Assembly: GCA_937893225.1 (NCBI GenBank)
Contig: CALBJM010000382.1
Span: 1-5,545, forward strand
DNA length: 5,545 nucleotides
DNA from: an uncultured Erysipelotrichaceae bacterium
GTDB lineage: Bacteria > Bacillota_I > Bacilli_A > Erysipelotrichales > Erysipelotrichaceae
Direction of reading: 5' to 3'
Position numbers and translations under genes: made by a program. The notes below the pieces were generated by a model. The model saw nothing but the letters and a program-made list of their open reading frames with translations, was not told where the DNA came from and made no database searches. Shown in pieces: positions 1 through 5,545 of the stretch; position 1 is the first letter of the stretch, and each line of letters starts with the position of its first letter.

Positions 1-734
1 TATTAGAAGATATCTTCATGCCTGTTTCATTGATCAATGAAACACGTCGACAAGCAATGGAACTTTTAAACCAAGCTAGAATTCCTAACCGCACCAATAC
101 AGGAAAACAACCATATACATGTCATTTACATCAAACATCATCCAATCTAGCCCACATCATTATTGAAAGTGATTGTGTAGATGCAAGTAATGATATCCAA
201 GTATATGATTCTACAAATTGTTTACCTGTGGTCAATGAGAATAATATAGTTTCGCAGAACATTGATGCGTCTATTCTTTCTAGTGTGTGTGATTTGAATA
301 ATACGATACATGATTGTATTGCAGGTATGACGATGAATATTGCCAACTCTTATGCACTTGCATATGTGTTAAGCAAAGGCGTAGATGGTGTGATATTTTC
401 TAGTGAAATGGACAATACGCAAATTCAAATAACTTTAAAAGCATTTGAAAAACGGTATGGATTTATGCCAAAGACGTATCGTTTAGTGTATGGTAGACGT
501 GTTGCCATGTATATCAAAGATAGCTTCACAAAGGATAAAACACTACAAGAAATCACCGATCTAAATGAGAATCATTATCCAATTCAGTATAGTAATGGCG
601 TTACAGAAATATTAGAACCATCATATTATGCCGCACAAAATCCATATTGTTATGGTTCGTATCTGATCATACGTAAAGAAGCTGAAAAACAAGCTATAGA
701 GGAGAGTTATGAAGAAATTTCTAGAAGAATTTAA
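1..734 (+). CDS. U32-family peptidase-like protein, C-terminal part (5' end outside window)
   Basis: Only the C-terminal part is present: the frame is open from position 3 to the left edge (L-E-D-I-F precede the first ATG at 18), so that ATG is internal. Two stretches recall collagenase-like U32 proteins. The first is F-M-P-V-S-L-I-N-E-T-R-R-Q-A, like the 'F-P-x-S-x-L-N-x-L-R-R' segment that follows the catalytic barrel. The second is N-I-A-N-S-Y-A-L-A-Y about 105 residues later, followed by V-Y-G-R, matching the repeated barrel-like part of long U32/DUF3656 proteins. Characterised relatives (E. coli RlhA, the TrhP group) hydroxylate RNA bases and use an iron-sulfur cluster, so 'peptidase' may be a misnomer. 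The cluster-binding region would lie upstream and cannot be judged. There is no signal peptide or membrane segment in the visible part. The gene overlaps mscL by 26 bases and is probably co-transcribed with it. Family assignment is by motif memory only; the substrate is unknown. Confidence 0.7.
   Translation, partial: LEDIFMPVSLINETRRQAMELLNQARIPNRTNTGKQPYTCHLHQTSSNLAHIIIESDCVDASNDIQVYDSTNCLPVVNENNIVSQNIDASILSSVCDLNNTIHDCIAGMTMNIANSYALAYVLSKGVDGVIFSSEMDNTQIQITLKAFEKRYGFMPKTYRLVYGRRVAMYIKDSFTKDKTLQEITDLNENHYPIQYSNGVTEILEPSYYAAQNPYCYGSYLIIRKEAEKQAIEESYEEISRRI
699..704 (+). promoter_or_regulatory. Ribosome binding site of mscL
   Basis: GAGGAG lies 4 bases before the ATG at 709. The site is inside the coding sequence of the upstream U32 gene, which supports the overlapping start and suggests translational coupling: ribosomes finishing the upstream gene pass over this site. 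Confidence 0.75.
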
Positions 735-1104
735 AGAATTTGCTTTAAAAGGAAATGTCATGGATATGGCTGTTGGTGTCATAATTGGTGCTGCCTTTCA
801 GTCCATTGTCAATTCATTGGTAAATGACATTATTTCTCCATTGTTGGGTACCGTTGCTGGGATGAATTTTGACAGTCTTTCCATCAATATCAATGGCGCT
901 ACACTTGGGTATGGAAAATTTATTACTGCTGTAATCAACTTTATCATCATGGCATTTGTATTGTTTATGATCGTTAAAACACTCAATCGTATCAATACGA
1001 TGTTTCATAAGGAAGAAGAAACAAAAGCAGTTGAACCTGTTAAAAAGAGTGACGAACTGATTGCTTTAGAAAAAATCGTAGCATTATTAGAAGAAAAGAA
1101 ATGA
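709..1104 (+). CDS. mscL: Large-conductance mechanosensitive channel MscL
   Basis: Homopentameric membrane pore that opens under lateral membrane tension and releases solutes during hypo-osmotic shock. The 131-residue length is normal for the family. An amphipathic N-terminal helix (about residues 2-13, F-K-E-F-A-L-K) leads into the hallmark G-N-V-M-D-M-A-V-G-V-I-I-G-A-A-F, which begins transmembrane helix 1 (about 16-46). A short extracellular loop (about 47-67) of the compact Bacillota type follows, then transmembrane helix 2 (about 68-93), and a charged cytoplasmic helix ending L-I-A-L-E-K-I-V-A-L-L-E-E-K-K. The pore-gate residues equivalent to E. coli L19 and V23 are M20 and V24, so the lock leucine is methionine here. 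The start at 709 is fixed by its ribosome binding site and by the conserved N-terminus. It begins 26 bases inside the upstream gene and is followed by a terminator, so it closes that transcription unit. Identification is near certain. Confidence 0.97.
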   Translation: MKKFLEEFKEFALKGNVMDMAVGVIIGAAFQSIVNSLVNDIISPLLGTVAGMNFDSLSININGATLGYGKFITAVINFIIMAFVLFMIVKTLNRINTMFHKEEETKAVEPVKKSDELIALEKIVALLEEKK

Positions 1105-1112
1105 TCATATCA

Positions 1113-1151
1113 CAGAGGAAGTCCAACTAACGGATGACCTCTGCTTTTTTT
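1113..1151 (+). terminator. Rho-independent terminator after mscL
   Basis: CAGAGG (1113-1118) pairs with CCTCTG (1138-1143). After a small AA/GA internal loop, GTCC (1121-1124) pairs with GGAT (1132-1135, one G-U pair), leaving a seven-base loop. One C and then seven T (1145-1151) follow the stem. The hairpin begins 9 bases after the mscL stop and ends the U32-mscL transcript. Confidence 0.85.
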
Positions 1152-1174
1152 GAAAGAAAAGTGCTTTTCTTTCA
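1151..1174. repeat. Perfect 10-bp inverted repeat just after the mscL terminator
   Basis: TGAAAGAAAA (1151-1160) and TTTTCTTTCA (1165-1174) are exact reverse complements around a GTGC loop. The stem is almost all A-T and starts at the last T of the preceding terminator. No T-tract follows on the + strand, and on the - strand it would be followed by A residues, so it does not read as a classical terminator in either direction. It may be a back-up pause hairpin, a 3'-end protecting stem, or chance in AT-rich DNA. Confidence 0.6.
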
Positions 1175-1185
1175 TTATTGTCTGA

Positions 1186-1231
1186 TTGCATAGTTTGCAA
1201 AGTTGATATCCGTGCATACATAGTTATGCAA
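1186..1231. repeat. Two related short palindromes upstream of the smc promoter
   Basis: TTGCA-TAGTT-TGCAA (1186-1200) and TGCATA-CATAGT-TATGCA (1213-1230) are each perfect inverted repeats. They also form an imperfect direct repeat: CATAGTT-TGCAA at 1189-1200 recurs as CATAGTTATGCAA at 1219-1231, with starts 30 bases apart. The pair ends about 15 bases before the putative -35 region of the smc promoter, where a regulator could bind. No known operator is recognised, so a role as a binding site is speculative. Confidence 0.4.
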
Positions 1232-1245
1232 GATGCGGAAATTGG

Positions 1246-1274
1246 TTTATTTTATGCGCTTTTTTTGTTATAAT
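1246..1274 (+). promoter_or_regulatory. Extended -10 (SigA-type) promoter for smc-ftsY-ylxM
   Basis: TATAAT at 1269-1274 is a perfect -10 hexamer and is preceded by TG one base upstream (TGT-TATAAT, 1266-1274), an extended -10 element. The best -35 with a 17-base spacer is TTTATT at 1246-1251, which is poor. A TG-extended -10 commonly compensates for a weak -35. The predicted start of transcription is near 1281, giving a leader of only about 20 bases, enough for the ribosome binding site. Confidence 0.75.
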
Positions 1275-1288
1275 TTAGCGTGGATTTT

Positions 1289-1295
1289 AAAGGAG
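1289..1295 (+). promoter_or_regulatory. Ribosome binding site deciding the smc start
   Basis: AAAGGAG ends six bases before the ATG at 1302. It selects this ATG over the in-frame ATG at 1233, which lacks such a site and lies upstream of the promoter -10 element. Confidence 0.9.
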
Positions 1296-1301
1296 TTATT
1301 C

Positions 1302-4238
1302 ATGTTTTTAAAACGAATTGAAATGCAAGGATTTAAAAGCTTTGCGGATAAGACAATCATCTCATTTGATAATCCAATAACAGGTGTAGTAGGCCCAAAT
1401 GGTTGTGGGAAATCGAACATCACAGATGCTGTGCGTTGGGTACTTGGAGAACAAAGTGCCAAGAGCATGCGTGGTGAGAAAATGAACGATGTGATATTTG
1501 CAGGTAGTGCAGATCGCAGAAAACTCAACATGGCAGAAGTTACACTTGTGTTCGATAATACAAATCACGTCTTACATTCTGAATCAGATGAAATCGAAGT
1601 CACACGTCGTTTATTTCGCGATTCAGGGGACGCTGAATATTTGATTGATCATAAAAATGTACGTCTGAAAGATGTCGTAGACCTTTTCTTGGATACAGGA
1701 CTTGGACGAGATTCTCTATCGATTATTTCACAGGGTACCGTTGTTTCTTTTGCAGATGCAAAACCAATCGAAAGAAGAGGCATTTTTGAAGAAGCTGCTG
1801 GTGTAGCAAAATACAAAAAGAGAAAATTAGAAAGCTTATCAAAATTAGAAAGAACGAAAGAAAATCTAGAACGTTCTACAGATATTTTAAATGAATTGGA
1901 GAAACAAGTATCTCCATTAAAGCGTCAAGCACGTAAGGCAGAACAATATCGTGAAAAGAAAGCACGTTTGCAAGAAATCGAAATCACAGTACTTGTCAAT
2001 GATATAGATGAAGCAAACAAAGAAATTGCTTCACTTGACAAAACACTTTTTGACGTTGAAACAAAAGCAACGATGTATTCTACAGATATTCAGATTTCAG
2101 AAACAAAATTGCAAGAAGCACGAAAGCAAATATCTGTTTTAGATAGAGAAATACAATCATTACAAGATGCATTGATGCAAAATATGAATGATGTATCTGC
2201 ATTGGAATCTAGAAAAACAGAGCTTGAAGAAAAACGTAAATACATCGTAGAGACTGGAAACAATGAACAAAAGGCTGCTGAGATGAAACAATTAGTAGAA
2301 ACAGCGCGTTTAGAGTTTGCAGATAGAAAAAAAAGATTGGATGATCTGAATGCTGAAATTCGATTGTATTCTGAGAAATTGAATCAAGCAGCTAATGCAA
2401 TCGTAGAAAAATCTTCTGTGCTTGATCAAGCTAAAAATCGTTTACGTACATTAGAAAATCGTAAAAATGTATTAGATTCTTTAATGCGTAATCCTTTTAA
2501 TAACCAACAAGGTATCAAGTCAGTCATGGATCATGCTAATGCATTACATGGTATATTAGGTGTCATTGGACAAGTCTTACATGTAAAAAGTGGATATGAA
2601 GAAGCCATTTCTACTTCTCTTGGCGGGGCAATGAATAACATTGTTACAAGTGATGAACAAGCTGCACGTGATGCTATTCGCTTCTTAACAAGGAATATGA
2701 GCGGACGTGCTACGTTCTTACCTTTAAATGTATGTAAACCTCGCTATATTCGCAGGGAAGATGAAATTATTTGTGAAAATACTAAAGGTTATTTGGGACT
2801 TGCATCTACATTTGTAGAAAATGATGCTAAGTTTGATCCAATTGTTTTAAATTTACTAAACAATGTATTGATCGTAGATTCACTAGAATGTGGCAACCAA
2901 TTATCTGCTTTGACAAATCGCCAATATAAAATCGTAACACTCGATGGAGATGTGATTCATCGAGGTGGTTCTATGACGGGTGGTAAGAGCAAACATAATG
3001 CAAATATCGTCACAATGAAAAAAGAAGCTGAAGATATTGCGAAACGTTTAGATGCTGAAAATGCAAGAGTACAGCTTGCACAAAAAGAATATGATTCTGC
3101 AAATGCACAAAGAGAAAATGCCGCAAGAAATCTACAAGAAAAACGATATGCTGCTGCAGCATTAGAACCTGTTGTTGATGCAAAACAAGCAAAGTTTGAA
3201 AAGCTGCAAAATGAATTATCTCTTTTACAACCTGGTGAAAGTGAAGAAGTAAATACACAAGCACATGCTGATGATTTGGTCGTTCGTTTGAATGAAGCAT
3301 ATTCTAAGCGTGATACTATTACTAGTGATATTAAATCGAAACGCAATGCGCGCATCAGCTTGAATAGCGATATGGAAAGAAAAGAAGCACAGCTTTTGCA
3401 AATGCGTAAAGAATTAAAGTCTGCTGAAACAACGATCAGTGATATCAAAATTGAAAAAGGTAGACAAGAAAGTAAGTTAGAAACACACATGCAGCGCTTA
3501 GCTTCTGAGTATCAAATGACGTATGAATTTGCTTGTACAAAGGTAAGTGAAGATGTCGTAGAAAATGCAAAAGAAGAGGTTGCTAGATTGCGTAGTGAAA
3601 TCGATCATCTTGGCAATATCAATATGAATGCACCAGAAGAATATTCTGAAATCAATGAGCGTTACGAAACGTTGAAAAAGAATATTGATGAATTGACAAC
3701 GAGCAGAGACAAGATATTAAATGCAATCGATGAAATGGATGGCATAATGAAGAAACAATTCAAGGAAATGTTTGATGCAATCAATGTTGCTTTTGATGAT
3801 ATCTTTAGAAGCTTATATGGTGGAGGAAAAGCAAAACTTATACTTCAAGATCCTACAGACCTTTTGAATACAGGAATTGATATTGATGCACAACCTCCAG
3901 GAAAAGCAGTACAAAACAATATGCTTTTTTCAGGTGGTGAAAAGAGTTTGATAGCATTGTGCGTGTTATTTGCAATATTGAAAGTAAAACCTGTACCACT
4001 TGTTATCCTCGATGAGGTTGAGGCAGCTTTAGATCCAGGCAATGTAGAAAGATTTGCTTCTTTCTTGCATAACTATACAAACCAAACACAGTTTATCGTT
4101 GTAACACATAGAGTTGGAACAATGGAAAAAGCAGATGTTCTATATGGAGTTACGATGCAGAAACAAGGTGTTTCACAAATGTTAAAAGTAGAATTGAAAG
4201 ATGCTATTCGTATGGCAGATACAGGAGAAAGTGCATGA
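1302..4238 (+). CDS. smc: Chromosome segregation protein SMC (short-arm form)
   Basis: ATPase of the SMC-ScpAB condensin, which organises and helps segregate newly replicated origins by loop extrusion. The start at 1302 gives M-F-L-K-R-I-E-M-Q-G-F-K-S-F, the classic SMC N-terminus. Landmarks: Walker A G-P-N-G-C-G-K-S (31-38), R-loop arginine R57, Q-loop Q144, E-E-A-A-G-V-A-K-Y, first coiled-coil arm (about 168-400), hinge (about 404-561, ending G-G-S-M-T-G-G), second arm (about 565-800), signature F-S-G-G-E-K-S-L (876-883), Walker B L-V-I-L-D-E with catalytic E905, D-loop A-L-D (909-911) and H-loop H936. All catalytic parts are intact. At 978 residues it is about 200 shorter than B. subtilis SMC (about 1186). 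The loss is spread over both arms, about 100 residues each, as in Mollicutes-type SMCs, so the protein is probably functional. It is the first gene of an operon, with ftsY overlapping its stop. Confidence 0.98.
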   Translation: MFLKRIEMQGFKSFADKTIISFDNPITGVVGPNGCGKSNITDAVRWVLGEQSAKSMRGEKMNDVIFAGSADRRKLNMAEVTLVFDNTNHVLHSESDEIEVTRRLFRDSGDAEYLIDHKNVRLKDVVDLFLDTGLGRDSLSIISQGTVVSFADAKPIERRGIFEEAAGVAKYKKRKLESLSKLERTKENLERSTDILNELEKQVSPLKRQARKAEQYREKKARLQEIEITVLVNDIDEANKEIASLDKTLFDVETKATMYSTDIQISETKLQEARKQISVLDREIQSLQDALMQNMNDVSALESRKTELEEKRKYIVETGNNEQKAAEMKQLVETARLEFADRKKRLDDLNAEIRLYSEKLNQAANAIVEKSSVLDQAKNRLRTLENRKNVLDSLMRNPFNNQQGIKSVMDHANALHGILGVIGQVLHVKSGYEEAISTSLGGAMNNIVTSDEQAARDAIRFLTRNMSGRATFLPLNVCKPRYIRREDEIICENTKGYLGLASTFVENDAKFDPIVLNLLNNVLIVDSLECGNQLSALTNRQYKIVTLDGDVIHRGGSMTGGKSKHNANIVTMKKEAEDIAKRLDAENARVQLAQKEYDSANAQRENAARNLQEKRYAAAALEPVVDAKQAKFEKLQNELSLLQPGESEEVNTQAHADDLVVRLNEAYSKRDTITSDIKSKRNARISLNSDMERKEAQLLQMRKELKSAETTISDIKIEKGRQESKLETHMQRLASEYQMTYEFACTKVSEDVVENAKEEVARLRSEIDHLGNINMNAPEEYSEINERYETLKKNIDELTTSRDKILNAIDEMDGIMKKQFKEMFDAINVAFDDIFRSLYGGGKAKLILQDPTDLLNTGIDIDAQPPGKAVQNNMLFSGGEKSLIALCVLFAILKVKPVPLVILDEVEAALDPGNVERFASFLHNYTNQTQFIVVTHRVGTMEKADVLYGVTMQKQGVSQMLKVELKDAIRMADTGESA
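4223..4227 (+). promoter_or_regulatory. Ribosome binding site of ftsY
   Basis: AGGAG lies seven bases before the ATG at 4235, inside the last codons of smc. Together with the ATGA stop-start overlap it points to translational coupling of ftsY to smc. Confidence 0.8.
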
Positions 4239-5206
4239 GTTTTCTAAGTAAATTAAAAGAAGCATTTTCCAAAAAAGAAGATAAGGCACAATATCTATCT
4301 GGTTTCCAAAAAACAAATGCAACGTTTGGAGATCAGCTTAGTAAGATGGAATATGAATTCCATGGATGTGATGATGATTTTTTGGAACAATTAACAATCA
4401 TTTTGCTAGAGAGTGATGTAGGCATTGAAACTGCAGATTTGATTTGTGACAAATTAAAAGCAAAGTGTGCAGATTTTCCATCCTTAACATTCCATTGGAC
4501 AATGAATTTTCTAATGGAAATCATGAAAGAAATCTATGAAGAAACACCAGATGTACCAATTACATGGAATGAAAATGGTACAACAGTATTCTTTTTAGAA
4601 GGCGTGAATGGATCAGGAAAAACGACGACTGCCGCAAAGCTAGCAAATATGTGGGTGCAGCAAGGCAAAAAAGTTGCCTTTGTTGCAGCAGATACGTTCC
4701 GTGCGGGTGCTATCGATCAACTTGCTGAATGGGGAGAAAGATTACATTGTCCAGTTATTAAGGGACGTGAAAATGGTGATCCTTCTGCAGCAATCGTTGA
4801 TGGGTGTCGTTTTAGTGTTGAAAAAGGTGCTGATATTTTGATTTGTGATACGGCAGGTAGATTACAAAATAAAATCAACTTGATGAAAGAGCTTGAAAAG
4901 ATGAATCGTGTTGCCTCTAGAGAAATTGAAGGCGCACCACATAATACATGGCTTGTTTTAGATGCTACGACTGGGCAAAATGGTCTTGCACAAGCAGAAA
5001 TATTTGCACAAAGTACAAAATTAACAGGCATTATTTTAACAAAAATGGATGGTACTGCTAAAGGGGGTATCATTCTAGCAATTAAGCATAAGTTGCATGT
5101 CCCTGTGTTGTATTTGGGATTGGGCGAGCATCCGGATGATTTGCGTCCATTTGATTTGGATTCTTATTTATATAGTATTTCTGAAGGTCTAAATCATAAT
5201 GGATAA
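4235..5206 (+). CDS. ftsY: Signal recognition particle receptor FtsY
   Basis: SRP-type GTPase at the inner face of the cytoplasmic membrane. It pairs with Ffh and delivers ribosome-nascent chain complexes to the Sec translocon. The 323 residues match the compact Gram-positive form, lacking the long acidic A domain of E. coli. The N-terminal M-S-F-L-S-K-L-K-E-A-F resembles the amphipathic membrane-targeting helix. The helical N domain spans about 25-110 and includes L-L-E-S-D-V-G-I-E-T. The G domain has G1 G-V-N-G-S-G-K-T-T-T (123-132), the insertion-box side D-T-F-R-A-G-A (153-159, A-to-G relative to the usual D-T-F-R-A-A-A), G3 D-T-A-G-R (205-209), L-D-A-T-T-G-Q-N, G4 T-K-M-D (269-272), G-T-A-K-G-G, and the closing G-L-G-E followed by D-D-L-R-P-F-D. 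Every expected motif is present. It overlaps smc by four bases and ylxM by eight, so the three are one operon. Confidence 0.98.
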   Translation: MSFLSKLKEAFSKKEDKAQYLSGFQKTNATFGDQLSKMEYEFHGCDDDFLEQLTIILLESDVGIETADLICDKLKAKCADFPSLTFHWTMNFLMEIMKEIYEETPDVPITWNENGTTVFFLEGVNGSGKTTTAAKLANMWVQQGKKVAFVAADTFRAGAIDQLAEWGERLHCPVIKGRENGDPSAAIVDGCRFSVEKGADILICDTAGRLQNKINLMKELEKMNRVASREIEGAPHNTWLVLDATTGQNGLAQAEIFAQSTKLTGIILTKMDGTAKGGIILAIKHKLHVPVLYLGLGEHPDDLRPFDLDSYLYSISEGLNHNG

Positions 5207-5545
5207 ATTTGAAATCAACGAACTATTGGATTTTTATGGTGGTCTTTTGACAGAAAAACAGAGAGAAATTTGTGAAGATTATTTTTCTTTAGATTATTCG
5301 TATCAAGAGATAGCGGAAAATCGAAATATTTCCAGAACTGCAGTATATGATACGATCAAACGTGTAAAAACTGAATTGAGCCAATATGAAAAATTATTGG
5401 GATGTCATGCTGCATATAAAAAGCGTATGGAAATCTATGAAAAAATCAAAGAAAGCACGGATAACGCAACTGTGCTTTCTTATGTAGAAATATTAGAAAA
5501 TAGTGAAAATGGAGGAAATGAAATGCTAAAAGAATTTTCTTGGTT
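5199..5545 (+). CDS. ylxM: YlxM/p13-like helix-turn-helix protein (3' end outside window)
   Basis: Starts M-D-K-F-E-I-N-E-L-L-D-F-Y-G-G-L-L-T, the usual opening of YlxM proteins. A sigma-region-4-like helix-turn-helix follows (about residues 17-60): L-T-E-K-Q-R-E-I-C, Y-S-Y-Q-E-I-A-E, then I-S-R-T-A-V-Y-D-T-I-K-R. The family is thought to regulate or assist the SRP pathway because ylxM is normally found next to ffh; this is context-based and its biochemical role is poorly known. The ATG at 5199 overlaps the ftsY stop by eight bases and has only a weak GAAGG (5183-5187), eleven bases upstream, so translation probably depends on coupling to ftsY. YlxM is usually about 110 residues. Here at least 115 codons are open to the window edge, with an internal GGAGG and in-frame ATG at 5523, so the end of the gene is unresolved. 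Confidence 0.9.
   Translation, partial: MDKFEINELLDFYGGLLTEKQREICEDYFSLDYSYQEIAENRNISRTAVYDTIKRVKTELSQYEKLLGCHAAYKKRMEIYEKIKESTDNATVLSYVEILENSENGGNEMLKEFSW
5511..5525 (+). promoter_or_regulatory. Possible ribosome binding site and start codon at the right edge
   Basis: GGAGG (5511-5515) is followed seven bases later by an ATG at 5523. An earlier ATG at 5518 is closed by a stop after three codons. The ATG at 5523 continues M-L-K-E-F-S-W to the window edge in the same frame as ylxM, with no stop between. It could be the start of a downstream gene read within an extended ylxM frame, or simply ylxM tail sequence (G-G-N-E-M). Confidence 0.35.

Noticed and set aside
131..346. 71-codon open frame on the - strand opposite the U32 gene
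   Set aside because: It is covered by the coding U32 frame, with no recognisable domain and no supporting start signals.
1195..1222. Alternative promoter TTGCAA (1195-1200) with TACATA (1217-1222)
   Set aside because: The -10 match is weak, and the extended -10 TGTTATAAT closer to smc is far better.
1233..1301. In-frame upstream ATG that would add 23 residues to SMC
   Set aside because: No ribosome binding site precedes it, it lies upstream of the -10 promoter element, and the added residues do not resemble any SMC N-terminus, whereas the ATG at 1302 gives the conserved M-F-L-K-R-I start behind AAAGGAG.
1105..1301. Riboswitch, T-box or small RNA in the mscL-smc gap
   Set aside because: The predicted leader is about 20 bases, too short for a riboswitch, and the remaining structure is explained by the terminator and small inverted repeats. 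No conserved RNA motif was recognised.
2327..2334. Run of eight A in smc in slippery phase (A-AAA-AAA), a possible -1 frameshift site
   Set aside because: A -1 shift meets a TGA at 2342-2344 after three codons. No clear stimulatory Shine-Dalgarno or hairpin was noticed, and Lys-Lys runs are expected in coiled coils. The full-length frame is clearly the product.
2957..3490. Long open frame (177 codons) on the - strand opposite smc
   Set aside because: It lies opposite the second coiled-coil arm. Its cysteine-, serine- and phenylalanine-rich composition is what the complement of Lys/Glu/Ala-rich coiled-coil codons yields, and no convincing ribosome binding site or family match is seen.
4717..5073. 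118-codon open frame on the - strand opposite ftsY
   Set aside because: It is fully covered by the conserved G domain of FtsY; a shadow frame without recognisable protein features.

Overview
The window is AT-rich DNA from a low-GC Gram-positive bacterium (Bacillota). The standard genetic code is used: TGA ends mscL and smc, and tryptophan is TGG, so this is not a Mycoplasma-type genome. Two things suggest an Erysipelotrichia-like lineage: the ftsY-ylxM arrangement downstream of smc, and the unusually short SMC protein (978 residues, close to Mollicutes lengths). That placement is inference from protein features, not a database result.

Layout, all genes on the + strand. (1) Positions 1-734 hold the 3' part of a U32-family peptidase-like gene, cut by the left edge. 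(2) Positions 709-1104 hold mscL, the large-conductance mechanosensitive channel, which starts inside the end of the U32 gene. (3) Positions 1105-1301 are intergenic. They carry an intrinsic terminator for the U32-mscL unit, a second perfect AT-rich hairpin, two small related palindromes, an extended -10 promoter and the smc ribosome binding site. (4) Positions 1302-4238 hold smc, with complete ATPase heads and hinge but short coiled-coil arms. (5) Positions 4235-5206 hold ftsY, the signal recognition particle receptor, overlapping smc by ATGA. (6) Position 5199 to the right edge is a ylxM-type helix-turn-helix gene, overlapping ftsY by 8 bases and open at the window end.

Two transcription units are apparent. 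The first ends at the terminator after mscL. The second starts at a promoter about 30 bases before smc and runs smc-ftsY-ylxM with overlapping genes, so it is probably translationally coupled. It pairs chromosome organisation (SMC) with membrane-protein targeting (FtsY, and YlxM, which in other Bacillota precedes the SRP gene ffh). The same order follows rnc in Bacillus subtilis; here rnc is not upstream and is replaced by U32-mscL and a fresh promoter.

I found no sign of mobile elements, CRISPR, tRNA, rRNA, phage or defence genes. This is an ordinary housekeeping region and I do not see an undescribed system in it. The points most worth checking are the short SMC arms, the related palindromes upstream of smc, and the ylxM frame that runs past its expected end through an internal ribosome-binding-site-plus-ATG.
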